A stretch of 64,000 nucleotides of DNA from Centropus unirufus (taxonomy: Eukaryota > Chordata > Aves > Cuculiformes > Centropidae), in assembly GCA_013397695.1 (NCBI GenBank), contig VYZI01000203.1, positions 969,497 to 1,033,496 of the forward strand, in the 5' to 3' direction. The translations under genes and the position numbers were made by a program. The notes under the pieces are model-generated. The model made no database searches, was not told the origin of the DNA, and saw nothing but the letters and a program-made list of their open reading frames with translations. Position 1 is the stretch's first letter; every line of letters begins with the position of its first letter. This document shows positions 1 through 12,500 of the stretch, one piece after another.

Positions 1-337
1 GAAATTCAGCCAGGTTGTCCAAAATGCACGAATCTTCCAGGGAATCTCAGATGAGATTTCGCACTGTCAGGCTGGATTCTTACCTTGTGTTGGAGATGAG
101 CACCGACTCAGAAATCTGACTTGGAGATTTGGGATTTGGTTAACTACAAACTTCAAAGGAAAATTCTGGGGTTTACAACTGTACGCACAGCTGGAAAAGT
201 TTGTGCAGCCCCCTGCTAAGCTGGGAGAGCTCCTTGAAAGCAGAACGAAACTTTGATCCTACATCAATTTGCTTCTTGATGGGAACAACCGTGCTGAGTA
301 GTCAAGAGAACTAAGCCTGTTTTTGTCTCCCTCTCAG

Positions 338-511
338 CCATCGTCTGCAGATCCCCACAAGCCATCCCCAACGGGAAAGTTGTGGGCTCGGATTTCAGCT
401 GGGGCTCCAGTGTGAGCTATGCCTGCCTGGAGGGGTACCAGCTCTCCCTGCCCGCCGTGCTGACCTGCGAGGGGAACGGGACGTGGAGCGGGGAGATCCC
501 CCAGTGCTTTC
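338..511 (+). CDS. CSMD2: CSMD2 exon: sushi domain A (fourth from last)
   Basis: This 174-nt exon starts after CTCTCAG and ends at C|GTGAGT. Both ends are phase 1, so it is a symmetric one-domain module. It encodes IVCRSPQAIPNGK... with the four sushi cysteines (VC, YAC, LTC, QC) and the conserved GTWSG motif, which also forms an N-glycosylation sequon (NGT). Confidence 0.93.
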
Positions 512-3500
512 GTGAGTAGGCAACCATCTACACCTGCACACGGGAATTGGGTGGAGGACTATGATCAGAACTGGTTGTTTGATGCTCTCTCTCCAACGTA
601 GAATCGTGGAATAGTTTGGGGTGGAAGGGACCTCAAAGCCCATTCAGTTCCAACCCCTTGTCATGGGAAGGGACATCTCCCACTGGATCAGGGGGCTCAA
701 AGCCCCATCCAGACTGGCCTCGAAGCTGATTTTCATGTTGGCTCTGCCTTGTCTGGAGATACCAGAAGGTAAAGACTCACTGTTCTCCACAGTTAAATAC
801 TTGGTTGCTGTGCTACCTATCCCTAAGCCCGATGGTAACTGAAGTCAGCAGGGGCGGTGTGAGCCAGTAGAAAAGCACGATTGTGCTTAGAGTGCCTGTA
901 GCCAAAAGTCCAAATGCTCTCCCCACCTCTAGAGCAGCCGAGTCGCTGGGAGCCCTGGTTTGCCTCTCTGTTACGAAGAGGCAGTGGTGGCCATGGGGGC
1001 TCAGTCAGTCCCTCCACCTCTTCTGAGCAAGACGTGAGGTGATGTTCACAAGTCTGAAGGTGCTGTTTGTTTCTGTCCACCAGCATCTTTAAAACTGGCT
1101 GTTTGTCCATGTGTCTCCCCGGTGACCAAGTCCTCTACAATCAGACCTCTTGAAGCTGCCAAAGGCTGTAGGGAAAAATCCTCTGCCAAAGGGCACTGCG
1201 TTATTGCAGCAGAAGTTAGGAATGTTTTGTGAAGGCAGCACTTTGGCTGGGTGGAAACCTGTGTGCTTGATACAATAGCTATGCAAAAGATTAGTTAAAC
1301 ATCTCCTAATGGTAAAGGCAGAGCTGAGTTTCTTTTCCTGGTGGCGTGGCTGGCAGCTGTACAATAGCTATTTTCATATTAAATCATACAAAGCCCTCGC
1401 TGTGTTCCTTGCACCTTTCCCTGGATCTTGCATAATTAGTGGGCTTTCCGTGTGACATGGAACCATATAGCAACTTGACATCGTGCAATTAGAGCTACAT
1501 TTTAAAGCTAAGCGTGCTGTGAGGGAGAAAAAAAGAAAAGATGGAGGAGAAGGTGGAAGTTAATTAACAGCAATTGACAAAAAGAGAGAATTACAAGGGA
1601 AGTGGCCAACAACGCCTTCTGCCACCGCTAATTCCCTAGTCAATCACAGAGTTGGGTGGCAGGAGGAGGTAAGGTTTGGGCCATTAATAGACGCATCTTT
1701 AGCGTATTAACATTGCTTGATCTTGAGGAGGTCCATCTCGATCCGCCTGTCTCTCTGCCTGTTGCAGCTGTGTTCTGTGGAGATCCCGGGATACCCGCCC
1801 AAGGCAGGAGGGAGGACAGAGGCTTCACCTACCGCTCATCCGTCTCCTTCTCTTGCTTAGCCCCGCTCGTGCTGGTGGGATCAGCCCGGAGGTTCTGCCA
1901 GTCCGACGGGACCTGGAGCGGGACCCAGCCCAGCTGCATAGGTAAGGGGGGACTCCTCAGTCTGACATCTGCAAGCAAAGAGCTTTGAGTTGTCACCTTG
2001 ACTTTCCATTTTTGACAAAGCTGGTTTTCTTTTCTGGGTTTGCAGAAATTAGCGCTTTGTTTTTCTGAAAACTGAAGTGTTTTCCTTTGCGTTAGGGATG
2101 ATGCTTTGGGTGGTGCATACGCACTGATGGGAAATAGCTCCTCTCCTTTGCTAAGGATTTTCTGCTTGGATTCCATCTCATCATTCCTGCCTGATGGTGC
2201 TCGGTGCATTTGAGGAGACAACATCCTCTCTGTTCAGGCTCCTCAGCCCTGTGCTGGGCTGACAGTGGGCAGGAGAGAGGAATTCCTCTACAGAACTTCC
2301 AGGTTCACATTTGTAAGGCGTGAAGGCTGTGTGAGAGCCCGTGCAGGCACCGCACAGACCTTCAAGGGCCTGAAGCTGCCTGTGTGGCCTCTGAGGCTGG
2401 GGGCGGTGGCCGTGGAGCTGTGGAAGCTGCCCCCTGCCCTCATCCCTGTACCACGCTAACGCTGCTGAGGCCGTGCCAACATCACATCTGCCATCTTTGT
2501 CTGGTGCTGGGCCCCGCGCTGCTGCCAGGCTCCCTCAAGGACCTCCAACCCTGCTGTGTGGAGACGCGTGGTATCGCTGGCTGCAATGGGGCTGGAAATG
2601 CGGTTTGGTGGAGAGCAGCACTGCGTTGCCGTGCAGCGAAGCTCTCACTGCAGCAAAATGAGTTCCTCCGAACAGGGGCACGTGAGAGCTCTCGTGTTCT
2701 CGCTGCCTTTGGGTTAAAATCAGAAAGGCAGAATAGCCCTGCCTGGAGCCATGGAGGCGCTGTGTATAGAGATCCAAACCCTACAGATTGCTTTGCCTGG
2801 CTGCAGTGTTGGTATTCAGGCTGAAATTGCCGCCCGTTCTTCAGGTGCCCATTTTCTGGGGCTTCCAGAACCCTTTGAAACCTCGGGGAGGTGGATAATC
2901 ATAATCAGTCACAGCATTCTTCACCTGTTTAAAATCCTGGCTGCGTTCTTGGCCTCTAGGACTCCCGTGGTGATAAACTGCACAGGCTGCGTGCTGTCAC
3001 CTCAACCGTCTGCCCCAACAGCGCTGTCATCACCTAATGTGGGCAGCCAGGGCAGAAACAGAGCCCAGGATCTGTTCTGTGGGTTTCAGTCATTCTAGAT
3101 AGATCTTAAAGGCATCACCAATTGCAACAACATAAAAATCCTCGTGGCCTGAACCCCCAAGTGTCCTACAGATTTCACCGGGAGCTTTCTGATGTACCAG
3201 GAGTGGGGAGCACCCACGTGCTTTTGTGAATGTTGACTTTAAATGCTTCGTTTTGGCACCCAGCCCTGCAGAGCCGCCTGTGATTGAGCCCAGTGAACAC
3301 AGCTCGCTGTTCAGGCCACTGGGGAGGTGTGCTCAGAATTTGTCTCCCCAAAAGAAATCATGAGAAGAGACAGGAGTTTTGTGTCTACAAAACCCTGCCC
3401 TGAAATGTCATTGTCTGAGAAAGGCAGCTGAACCCAAAGTGCTTTGTTTATTCAGATTTCACCCATTTTTGAGTCGTGTTAGATCAGCAGCACCACAGAT

Positions 3501-6500
3501 CCCCAGGTGCAGCCAGGAGACCAAGGCGCTGCCCTCCACCCTCCACCATCCATCACCTCCTGCCTCCTCCAGCAATTGGGGCTCCTTATTTATTTATTTT
3601 AGATGCTGTGGTTTATCTGGGGGCTTCCATGGAAACTGCAGCAGTGATAAATGACACAAGCTCAGCAGAGGCAAATGACAGAAAATGAATTGGCTCATGT
3701 GCGGCAGCCCCGAACCTGCCACACTGTGGGTCCCTGGTTTAGTTTCTCACCGTGGCTCCGAGGACCTGGGGACAGCACCCAGGTGAATTATGTGTGGGTG
3801 CGAAGAGGCCAGTTAGGCAGATCATAAGGAATAAAAGCAGAAAAATAACCAACCGTGCTGTTGGGTGCAGAATTATTGTGCTCTGTTGTCCTGTAGCTGC
3901 AGGCTGTAGTGAAAGGTTGTTCTGTCCCTCTGCGCTGGGTTGTTGAAACCTTTCTTATTTCATTTCTTGTCTTGCATAATCCTGTTAATTGGAATATTTT
4001 CATAGAATCATGGAATCATTAAGGATGGAAAAGCCCTCTAAGCNNNNNNNNNNNNNNNNNNNNNNNNNNNNNNNNNNNNNNNNNNNNNNNNNNNNNNNNN
4101 NNNNNNNNNNNNNNNNNNTTTTTTTTTAACCCCTCCAGGGATGGGGACTCCAGCACTGCCCTGGGCAGCCTCTACCCGGGCTTTACCTCTCTTTCAGTAA
4201 GGAAATTTTACAGAATATCCAATCCTAAATCTCCTGTGGTGCAATTTGAGGCTATTTCCTCTCATCCTGTCACTTCTTACTCAGGTGTTGTCAGGTACTG
4301 GAGCATCCCCGCGGCCCCCATTGCCACTGAGCTCAATCCTGTGAACCTAAGGAGTGGGAAAGCTGCTGCTGCTGAGCTGCCTATCAGACAGAAACCACAG
4401 CTGCCTTTGCTTGGTTCGCGATGCTGATATTAATCTGATGCATCTCTGCCTAATTCTATTGATGCTCTATAACTGTTGCTGCACTGGGAGAAGAAAGTGA
4501 TAGATGCGAGAAGAGTAGCAGCAGGTATTCCTCGTGAGCTGTGTGGATTCATCTTGTGATGGATTGAGACCAAACAAAACATAAGGAGAGATTATGTATC
4601 TGAGATGCACTGGAATTTCCAGCCCAAATTCATCACTGTGAGATAGCGAGGTTCCAGGGCAAGCGTGGAGCGAGGGCTGAGCTGAGCCCTGCAGGATAAA
4701 GGCACTGAGTGAGGGTGCAGGAGCGGAGAGGACAGAGCGGGCACGGCACCCGTGAGTGGTGGCATCTCCCAGCACACACAGGCCAGGGGAAGGGAAGAGA
4801 GTTGTCCCTGATGAAAGATTTATCTCCTGTGTTTTCTCCTGGGTGGTCACGTGCTTCTTGCTAGTTTGTGCTACAACAGGTAGGGATTTCAGAGACAGAG
4901 ATCCAGGAATTTTTCCTTGTTGCATTGTATTCTCCCTGTGTGGAGAGCAGGAACGTGGCTTTCACAACTGCTCCTTTCAAACACTGCCTCTTCTTTTCCT
5001 TTAAGATCCCAGCCTGACGACGTGTGCAGACCCTGGCGTGCCTCTCTTTGGGATGCAGAACAATTCCCAGGGCTACCAGGTATCATCCCAGCAGCAGGAT
5101 CCCCCCAGCTGCGCCCTGGCACTTAGCAGGGTCGGTCTGTGTCCAAGTCCTTACATGGATTAATGTGTCCTGCTGTGAGCAGGACATCCCAGAGTGCTCC
5201 GTGGGACCTCGGAGTGCGTTTGTACCAGATTAACCAGCAATGTATTATTTATGGTATTAATTACAGTCCTAATTAGTAGTTATTAGTGTAATTAGGATTC
5301 ACATTGGAGCCATAACTTCCATTCATTTTTAGACTATATTCTATAGGTGAATTTCTTAATCTCCGCTCCTGCACAGTGCGAGATGAGTGGAAAGGAGAGG
5401 AAAACCCAAAGCGATTCCCCGGGGTGCTCCATCTCCTGGCTCCACTGCCATCCCCATGGGTGCCCATTCCCTGCTGCAAACGAGCTGAGCACGGGGCTGG
5501 GATAGTTGATTCCTGCCAGAGTGGGTCTTTCCATTTTGCTGCTAATTAGTTATCTTAATCCTGGGGTTTAATGAACTAATTCTATTTTTTAATTAATACT
5601 GAGACGCTGCGATCTGAGTTTGGTGAAAACTGCCTCTCAGGTGCTTGCACCGGGGGTGAGGGATTGGCTGGAGCAAGGAGCATCCCTGGGAAGTGGTGCC
5701 TTTGGCTGCGGTACCCAGGGCTCTGCAGCAGCCAGCAGAGAGGCAGGAGCCGCCGTGTGATAAATGGAGCTGCAGAGGCAGCGAGGAGGTGGCCTGCATG
5801 GTGCAGCCTTGCTAGGAGGATGGGCAATTGCCCTGCTTGGCAATTTTATTTCAGCATATTCTGGGTTTAAAGCAAATCCAGTTGCAGTAATGGGGCTCAT
5901 GGCTGAGCAGCCTCTCACTGCCAGCCTGTCCGGTGCAGGGAGTGAGCTCCATTATCACAGGAATATTTAGGTTGGAAAAGACCTTCAAGTTCATAGAGTC
6001 CAATCATAAACTCCACCACTAAACCTTGTCCCTAAGCATCACAAGCGCAGGGCTTTTTAATCCTTCCAGGAATGGGGACTGAGGTTTGGTTGAAATAATG
6101 ATTTGGATGAAAATAAATGAATAATCTACAGAAGACAGGGATGCCTCCAAAATTCACAGTCAGTCCTCAGGTTTTGTGATTCTGTTCGCTCTTCACAATC
6201 CAAACTGGCATTTACAATACAACTACAGGGGGATTGTTGATGCTAGTTATTTTGAATATCCCTTTTGTCTAACATTTTACCCATTTCTAATGTCACCAAT
6301 GTGTCACGTGCGCAGCCTTGCCTCTATCACTAAAAGAAGGCATTCCCTGTCCAGTTAATGGCCACAGCTTTCCATGGCCTCCAAGAGCTTTCCCAACACT
6401 GGGATCTGGCAGAGCAGTGGGGGCAGAAGGCAGTTACCTTCCCTATCCAGCACGGAGGAGATGGAAAATTATAGGAATATGTTTGTGTTCTGTGCAGGGG

Positions 6501-9500
6501 TGAATCAGGCTCTGGAAACTCAGTGTGTTCTCTCCTGTTGTGCCAGGTGGGAAGCGTCATCTTCTTCAAGTGCCAGAAGGGGTACCTGCTGCAGGGCTCC
6601 ACCACCAGGACCTGCCTCCCCAACCTGACGTGGAGCGGCATGCAGCCAGACTGCGTCCGTAAGTCTGAGGAGGGGCTTGTTTTGGTGCTGTGCTTCCCTA
6701 TGCACATTTCTGGCTCTGAAAGAATGGTAGTTTGGGGGCGGGTAGCTCTGAGAAAATACATTTCTTAAGACAAGGGAGATCCCATAATCCCTACTTACCT
6801 GGCATGACTGCACCAGCAGCCGTCTGTGATTCCAGATGAGGTTTTTGCCTTGTCCCTTCCTCAGAGGCACAGTTTCAGGTGAGAGCTTGTTCTGTGCTTC
6901 TGAAACTGCGTTTGGCGGCCGAGATGTGAGCTCCCACCCCAGGGACCGAGGGGAACATTTTGCCAGAAGGGCTTTCCAGCAGAGCAGTGTTTCTCCTCCT
7001 GTTTAACAACGCGTTGCTCTTTCTGTTACACTGTCCATCATCTTTCCCATGCTACCCCAGAAGGATTTTAATTTAATGTATTTAAGTGGTAATATCCATC
7101 ATGGCCTCTGTTTTATAAGTATTGCAAAGCTCTTTTCTCTCCCTTGGGAGGTGATTTAGTGGTGAGATATTGTTCCGCTATCAAACCCTGTAGGTGCCCA
7201 TGCTGCAAACAGACCAAGCAGAGCACCCACCACTAAAAACTCTTACACAGAGCATTGGGAGAGAGCAGAGCAGTTGCTCTGGGAGGAGATGCCCTTCCCC
7301 ACTGCTTGCCTGGGTGATGGGAATTCGTACCCAGGCTCACAGCCTTCTCCCTGCTTAACTGCAAGGCTGCAGTGGTGGGGCGGCCGCTCTGGCTGAGTGC
7401 GGGGTTTTGCTCTTAGCACGGGGTACATTGAATAGAGAATGGGTTTGGCTCACCCATGCCAGCCAGGGCTACCGAGTTGTTGCCTGTAGATTTTGTGTGA
7501 GGGCTTCTCTGCCCGTGTCGTGGAGCTGGATGCAGTTACTGGCAGTGAGTGCTGAGCTGCTGCCTCCCAGCTGGGCTGCGGGCTCGCAGCCACCGTTCCC
7601 AGGCTGTGGGAGTTCAGGTCGGTCTCTCGGCTTTCTGGGTTTTATATTTCATCCTCTGTAAAACGAGGATGAAGATAATGCCTCGTGAAGGCTGCTGAGG
7701 ATTTGTTTTCTTCATGAGCAGTTTGAGGGCTACAGAAAGGGCGAATTTACAGCGTGGGTGAGAGGGAGCTTCCCGGCTCTGAGATTTATTCGTTCTGGTG
7801 TCGTAACTTCTCAAGGCAAGTGGTGACACATTTACAACAGGACCTGATAGAGCAGCACAGGCTCCCGCTCGCTCTGGTGGCAGGGACTTGGGAGAGCTCG
7901 GCTTCGATTTCTGTGGGCCAAAACCTGAAAGTTATTGAGCAATTACAGGAATTTATGACTATTGCTCCCTGCTGAGGACTTAGTGGGTGATCCTATGGAC
8001 AGGTAGGTGCAAATTATTAGCAAGGCTCCAGTCCCATACAGAGATTATACAAAACCAGATCTGTTACGCCCTCACTGGAATCACTGGGTTAACTTACTGG
8101 GTCTCAATGCCATGTAAAGGCAGTTTTTAGTGTGCAGACAGACCTGGAATAGGGTGTGGGGATCAGAGTTAACAGAAGGAGAAATGTGTCCTGAGCATCA
8201 TTTGATTTTGACTTTTCCCCCTTAAAAGGTGATGGCAGATGGTTTTCGGTTCCCTGGAGCTGGAGCTGAGTGAAGGCTCCCCTGAGAGCTTTAGGCAGCA
8301 GGAGCAGTCCAGCCCGTAGAGCACAGGGAGCGGTCTCATTAATTCATTGGGCTGGGAAAAATCCAGGCGTGGAATTGTCTCCCTCAGTGAGCAGAACACT
8401 TTGGCTGAAAAAAAATCTCTTCTAAGAGATTTCTGCCCCTGCAGATTGTGGTGTCACTCTTCTCCCTTTCTGTGTCTGACTGGATGCTGTCTCTCATCTC
8501 TGTTGTCCTGGTGCTTTCCAGCTCACCACTGTAAGCAGCCGGAGACCCCTTCCCATGCCAACGTCGGGGCTCTGGACTTGCCATCTCTGGGCTACACCTT
8601 GATCTATTCCTGCCAGAGCGGGTTCTATCTCACCGGAGGATCCGAGCATCGAACCTGCAAAGCGGATGGCAGCTGGACAGGAAAACCACCCATCTGCCTG
8701 GGTAAAAGCTCTGAGCAGCGCGAGCCTGGTTTTGTGTTCACCTCCACCTCTGTGGAGGGAGAGGAGCACTGCAGCCCTGAAGCAAACAGGTCTTCTCTGA
8801 GACCTCCACCAGCTCACACGGCCGAGTTGGCTGAGGAGACCCAGCTCCTCAGGGTCCTGTGTTGATCCCAGGCGAGAGACAGCTGGGGGCGTTTCTGCCT
8901 AACAGTTTGGGTCTAGAAGCATCTGGAGAAGGAAGGTTGTTCTTTACCTCACCCACCTGCTTCAAAGTTTTAGATCAGGAACAGGTGATGATGTAAACTT
9001 GAAATAAAGCTGTGTGGCTCTCATGGAGCCTGGTAGCTCTGGATATATTTGGTTGGAGCAGGTGACAGGGGCAGACAGTAAATCACAGGATTGTAGAAAG
9101 GTTTGGGTTGGAAGAGACCTCAAAGCCCATCCAGTTCCACCCCTGCCATGGGCAGAGACACCTCCCACTGGATCTGGGTGCTCCAAGCCTCATCCACCCT
9201 GGCTTTGAATGAAAACTTTGTGTTGTTTTAATGGGCTGGGCAGGAACCGGTCCAAAGCCCTTGTACACAGGGGCGTGCAGCCACGTTCCTTGTGTGGCGA
9301 TGCTGGCCGAATGCTGTCCTTCACCAGGACCAGCACGGTAGAAGTGTCTCAGCAGCCTCAGGTGCTGCGGGGTTCACTGGCAATGGTTTCCCCCTCTCTT
9401 TCAGCCGATGTCCGCCCCAGTGGAAGGCCAATTGGCACCGCAAGGGACCCTCCCCTCGCCAAGGTGTCAGGTACTGTAGTGGGGCTCTTCTGTGGGACAA

Positions 9501-12500
9501 ATCAGGGCTGGACATGTCTTACCGGGTCCATCCCCCTCCCAGAAACCCAGCTGTTCCTTGCGGCTCTTGAAACCACTGGGGCTGGTGAAAGCAGCCTGCG
9601 TGCCCCATCCTGTTTGTTCATGCTTCACTGGAGAACAGACAGGAGCCTTAAGGGACTGGGCACCAGCAGCCACTGCCCTTTCAGGGCACTCCAGAGATTT
9701 CAGCCCTCGAGAATGTTTTACTTCAGCGCTTTTTTCATTTCTATTGGCTTTTCCAAAGAAATTAATTTGTGGGTGGGTTGCTTTTTAAAACTTCAGTGGC
9801 ATTTTTTGTCAAAACAACAAAATTAATGTCATCAGGCTGTTTGTTCTCCTCTCTTTGCCTTTGTACTCAGTGATGATAACGCAGAGAGTGGGTGGGATTT
9901 GAGATATTTAAATATGTATTTCTGAATTTAAAGAAAGAAAGAAATTTGCTCTATTTTGATTTCTGAAAAAAAATATGGAAATAAATGGCAACACGCTTGT
10001 TTTTCTGCATCCCCAATTGCTGTGGTTTTTAGTTCCTGCTGATGTGTTTGCGAAGAATTCCCTTTGGAAAGGCTCCTATGAATACATGGGGAAAAAGCAG
10101 CCTGCGATGCTCTCTGTCACTGGCTTTGACCCTGCCACCAGTAAAGTCAATGCCACTTTGATAGACCACAGCGGCGTGGAGCTCCTGGTGTCAGGTGAGG
10201 AAGGCAAGCATGGCTGTTGGGAGGGATTTACACGTGTTGGAAGAGCAAGGGGCAGCGTGCTCTGCTCCATCCGTGATGCTGATGTTCTCATAGAGCTTTA
10301 CAGAACCGCCCAGCTTTGAAGTCTCCAATCTTTGATCAGACCAAGACAAAGGAAATCATGTAAATGAGTTTGAGATTCCTGAATGGCAGCTCAGCCCAGT
10401 CCGTCATCCATTCCCTTTCTGCTGGAGGGGTAGACTTGTAGTCAAGATAAGATTAAAAGTTGTCAGTGCCCCTTGTCCTTGACCTCTCTGGAGCAGCAGG
10501 TTGTTCCTGATCCTGCCACGTACCCTAAACATTAATTTTTTAGTCTCTTCCGTGTGTGAAATGTCTTTAATACCCTGGGAGGTGGATGGGGATTGTGCGT
10601 GGGGTCCCCAGTGTGCCCCACTGAGAGGGCTGGTAGGAGTCATCCGCTCTAAGATAAGGCAATTGCTCTCTCTTAGAGGTAGAAAGTCAGTGACTTCAAA
10701 CTCGGAACTGTTGTGATCCAGTGGTTAAAAGCCACTTATTTTTCAGGCATTTACAAGAAAGAAGATGTGCACCTGCTCCTCCAGGTTTACCAGATAACGG
10801 GGCCAGTGGAGATCTTTGTCAACAAGTTCAGAAATGATAAATGGGCTCTAGATGGACATGTAAGTGCGCGGGCACCTCATACGCAAAGTCCACCCACAAA
10901 TCTTCTCCCATTGCTATCACAACCCCAGCTTTTCCCCCGCTGAGGGAATAGCTCCCTTAGCTGGTGGCAAGATGAGGCTGCTGTGCTCCATGGCCCAGCT
11001 GCCTTGAAGGGGACGTTGGGCATTTTTCCAGCACCCAGGATAACGTTACCCAACGGTTGGCTCTTCCATGCGCCCTTGTGGCTGCATGGGTTTTGTTGCC
11101 TTACGGTTTTAAATCTGTAAGTCTTCCGGATAACACTTAAGGACAAACCAACATGATTAATTGCATGTTAACGTTTTATATCTGTTAAACATCAAGCTAC
11201 AAGAGCTAATCTTCCCTTACGGAGTCAGCGTCTCACCCCTGTTTTGTGCCTGGTAACTTCCCATGCCCTGAAGAGACCAGAAGAAACGTGCATCTCATTG
11301 ACCCCTGGTTGGTTGTAGCCCCGGGGCTTCACTGTCCCTGTTGGATCAGCAACATGTTCTGGAGTTTATTGCAAACAAGGCTGTTTTTTCCTTTCCTTTG
11401 AGATGTGAGAGTCTTAACAAGTTACTGGGCAGTCAGACTTCTTAAAAACACCACGTTTTTTGAATCAAATTACTGCTGTGCATGAACTTCAAAGAGGCCG
11501 TGACCAGCTGGGTGCTAAAATGCCACGGAGGCAGTGAACAAATCTCTGCTCTGCTGTCATTGCAGGTCTCGTCAGAGTCATCGAGTGGCACGTTTGTGTA
11601 CCAGGGCTTTGTGCGTGGCAAAGGCTTCGGGCAGTTTGGCCTTCAGAGACTTGGTAAAGCTCCTCTCATTGCTGCTTTTTTCCCCCATTGCTAAAAGCTG
11701 GAGTTTGGTGGTAGTGGAGGTTTTCAAGCAGGAAACATTTTTCTAGTCCCTGCCTTTAATTTTCAGCCCTGCCAGACCCGATCCTATAGCTTGGTTGGAA
11801 CAGCTGGGTTTAAATTAACCCTTTCCTGCTCCTCTCTGCACATAATTCATCAGAGAACTGGCAAAAGCCACCGTGACCAACAGGGCAGAGAAGTGGGGAG
11901 CCCCGAGACCTCTGTACCCCAGCGGGTGGGAGGTGGTGGCATGCAAACAGCTTTTGTTTCTTGACATCCAGAGTGGTGCCACTGCCTGGGGAAGAGGGGA
12001 TCCCCTCTGCCTGGCAGCATCTCCCCCCTGCACCCTGCTCCTCTCTCAACTCTGATTCCTCTCTGTGCCACGGGTGCAGCAGCTCTGCCCGGGGTTGGGT
12101 TTAAACACTGAATACATTGAACACTGGATATTCCAGCAAGGTGGGCTAAACTCATCTTCAGCATAAGATTTGTGGGAGACAAACAACATTTTTAATTTGG
12201 AAACAAAGTGAGACTTAAACAAGTTTCTGTTCAAAGACAGAATGAGTTTTTAGGCAAAAGAGCACCTGGACCCTTTTTTCCTCCATGTTGCCAGGTCTCT
12301 GACCTAAAAGCCCAAGTCCTACCACAAAAAGTGTCTCCATTTTACTTTCAGAAATCAGAGGCTCTTCAGAGTTTGGTAGCCCAAGGTCTCAGCTCTTAAA
12401 TCTTAAAATGTGGCTTGAGCTCTTCAATCTCTCGGGGTTTTGGGTTAGGGTCTGGAATCTGGCCCTGGAATCTTGTCACCTTCATGGAGATTCAGATGCT

